Assembly (NCBI GenBank): GCA_003218135.1
Contig: QHNQ01000036.1
Location: forward strand, 1-32,594
From: Verrucomicrobiota bacterium
GTDB lineage: Bacteria; Verrucomicrobiota; Verrucomicrobiia; Chthoniobacterales; UBA10450
DNA: 32,594 nt
Direction: 5' to 3'
Each line of letters opens with the position of its first letter. Position 1 is the first letter of the stretch. A model generated the notes under the pieces. The model saw only the letters and a list, made by a program, of their open reading frames with translations, was not told where the DNA came from and made no database searches. Below, piece by piece: positions 31,207-32,594 of this stretch. The translations under genes were made by a program, and so were the position numbers.

Positions 31207-32265
31207 CTAGGCGATTCCTCTCATGGCACGACGAAGCTCGGATTCATTGCTGACCGAAGCCAGGGCAGTCGCTTCCGTGATGATCTTGTCCTGGAGCGCT
31301 TTGAGCGTCGATTGCAAAAATGAAACGGCGGCAGGGTCCGATCCACGGGAGATATACTGATCGATATTCTGCAACTCTCGTCTGGCGATCCAGTCGCGCA
31401 TGGCACCCGCATTTTCGACGTGTTCCACCAGCAAATGCAAACCACCGTCAGCAGATGGAACCAGTTTCTGGCACAGGACGCCGGACAGCTGATTTGCCAA
31501 AAGGTTCACACCATGCTTCTCGGTCCCGGCCGGAAAAAGATTCAGATAGCGCTCCATTGTGTCGGCAACCTTCTCCGAATGCAGGGTCGAAACAACGAGA
31601 TGTCCGGTCTCTGAAGCCTGCAAGGCCGTCAATGCAGTTTCGTAATCCCGGATCTCACCGACAAAAATGACATCCGGCGCCTGACGAAGGGCGCTCCGCA
31701 ACCCGATCGCAAACGTGCTGGTGTCGCGTCCGACCTGTCGCTGGGTGAAATGACAGCGCTTGCTGGTGAACTGATACTCGACGGGATCCTCGATGGTCAC
31801 TATATGTCGCACCAGGTTCTCGTTCATCCATTGAAGGAGGGACGCGATGGTGGTGGATTTCCCTGAGCCGGTTGGTCCCGTTATAAGAATCAGGCCGTGC
31901 TCGCGAGCGCCCCACCGGGTCAGGAGCCATTCGGGCGCTCCGAGCGCTTTCAATGCAGGTACCTTGGTCTTGATGCGGCGCAGGACCGCCCCGAGCCGGC
32001 CCATGGTGCGGTGCAAGCTGACGCGGTAGCGCGTATGCGTGCGCGAGACAAAGCCGGTATCGCGATCCCTGTCGCCGTCGCCTTGCGCGTTCGCGCCGCA
32101 GGCCTGCCAGAACGCGGTCAACTGCTCGCGCGACATCGGTTCGTCACCGAACACGCTGATTTGTTCATTGATCTTCAGCCGCGGTACTTCGTCCTCCTGA
32201 AGGAAGACGTCGCTCGCCTCCCGCTGCTCCGCGGCGTCGAGAATGCTGTCAATGTTCTGGGGCAT
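31207..32265 (-). CDS. PilT/PilU-family ATPase
   Basis: The 352-residue ATPase has a standard Walker A GPTGSGKST (130-138), Asp box IEDPVEY, Walker B DVIFVGEIRD and His box HLVVSTLHS. The N-domain REASDVFLQEDEVPRLKIN is recognisably that of PilT relatives. The C-terminal part has ENAGAMRDWIARRELQNI in place of AIRNLIRE and lacks the GMQTMDQSL block. It therefore fits the accessory PilU-like side of the family, although it lacks a long PilU tail. The ATG at 32265 is taken as start; an in-frame TTG at 32304 would add 13 residues. Together with the next gene it probably forms a retraction-motor pair. Confidence 0.88.
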   Translation of the reverse strand: MPQNIDSILDAAEQREASDVFLQEDEVPRLKINEQISVFGDEPMSREQLTAFWQACGANAQGDGDRDRDTGFVSRTHTRYRVSLHRTMGRLGAVLRRIKTKVPALKALGAPEWLLTRWGAREHGLILITGPTGSGKSTTIASLLQWMNENLVRHIVTIEDPVEYQFTSKRCHFTQRQVGRDTSTFAIGLRSALRQAPDVIFVGEIRDYETALTALQASETGHLVVSTLHSEKVADTMERYLNLFPAGTEKHGVNLLANQLSGVLCQKLVPSADGGLHLLVEHVENAGAMRDWIARRELQNIDQYISRGSDPAAVSFLQSTLKALQDKIITEATALASVSNESELRRAMRGIA

Positions 32266-32376
32266 GATTGATGCAATTTCTACCACGCGCCGGATACATG
32301 GCAAACGTTCCTGAATGATCCGGAACCTGAGGAAGAGGTGTTATTGCTCGCGTGCCGCAGTGTCTTGTTAGACCCA

Positions 32377-32594
32377 TCATTGTTCTGGCCCGCTTTCGAC
32401 CGTTTTTCCTATTTCCTGATTATGTTTATCGTTGGTCCCCTTGATGCGATCTACGGTCTTCCTGAGGATTGTTCCATTGTATCCAACGAGATCTACAGCC
32501 TGCAGAGGCTTTGTGCTTTCATGTATTTCGCTTTTGCTTTCAGAATTGGGATTAGCGGCGGCATTTTTCTTCTGACATCCCGATGAAAGCAAGA
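32377..32594 (-). CDS. Probable small lipoprotein (5' end beyond window)
   Basis: The frame is open to the right edge, and the visible 72 residues start with LLSSGCQKKN, a possible lipobox and cysteine, then a charged, Asn/Ser/Lys/Glu-rich sequence. An exported, lipid-anchored protein with its signal peptide outside the window is plausible. It reads towards the PilT pair with a gap of about 110 bases. No family is recognised. The composition is unlike the chance frames in the neighbourhood, but the evidence is modest. Confidence 0.5.
   Translation of the reverse strand, partial: LLSSGCQKKNAAANPNSESKSEIHESTKPLQAVDLVGYNGTILRKTVDRIKGTNDKHNQEIGKTVESGPEQ

Noticed and set aside
32338-32586. 82-codon plus-strand frame at the right edge
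   Set aside because: It is opposite the more protein-like partial lipoprotein frame, and its hydrophobic character can be a by-product of the charged complementary strand.

Overview
The window looks like a soil Verrucomicrobiota chromosome, most likely Chthoniobacterales (Udaeobacter/Chthoniobacter-like). This is inferred from the kinds of genes, from the repeated secreted domain with the 'GNISTRSFVQTGDNVMIGGF' signature, and from the many short palindromic repeats. Genes are tightly packed. Five pairs overlap by the 4-base ATGA arrangement, and the three tRNA genes lack an encoded CCA.

Left part (1-8212, almost all minus strand). The window opens inside an ARC/Mpa-type proteasome-associated AAA ATPase, cut by the left edge. 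tRNA-Asp follows, then a long minus-strand series reading leftwards: rfbB, rfbD, a DUF1573 secreted protein, a rhodanese-like protein, a DoxX/MauE-like membrane protein, a 49-residue basic protein, a TonB-C protein with a dead trypsin-like domain, an unknown 195-residue protein, a GNAT acetyltransferase and a conserved 108-residue protein. The series joins dTDP-rhamnose precursor synthesis to envelope and redox functions.

Middle part (8211-17301). Two coupled GT-C-type membrane proteins run rightwards. Their first start codon overlaps the rfbB start codon head to head. A PHP-domain hydrolase, tRNA-Leu(GAG), a decayed secreted-protein gene, floA with a membrane-anchored partner, a GYF-domain protein and tRNA-Leu(CAA) follow.

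Candidate system (17511-21256). An STK-associated ECF sigma factor sits 5 bases before a Ser/Thr kinase. The kinase carries a zinc ribbon, one membrane segment, a 31-residue tandem repeat and a C-terminal carboxypeptidase-regulatory-like domain. That last domain is duplicated as a free secreted protein just downstream. The sigma gene and the secreted-protein gene are preceded by nearly the same 29-base promoter-like block, which starts with an ECF-type GGAAC box. I read this as a sigma/kinase/secreted-ligand circuit, and it is the most interesting unit here.

Right part (21451-32594). It holds a small membrane protein, an Amt ammonium transporter, an ECF sigma/anti-sigma/PDZ envelope-stress operon, a GH26-like lipoprotein divergent from a small secreted protein, a large secreted glycosidase with a discoidin-like domain, and a pair of PilT-family ATPases. 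A partial probable lipoprotein lies at the right edge.

Across the window are short inverted palindrome pairs with GTAG or GGAG heads, the architecture of REPIN elements. One 69-base example lies in frame inside a membrane-protein gene.
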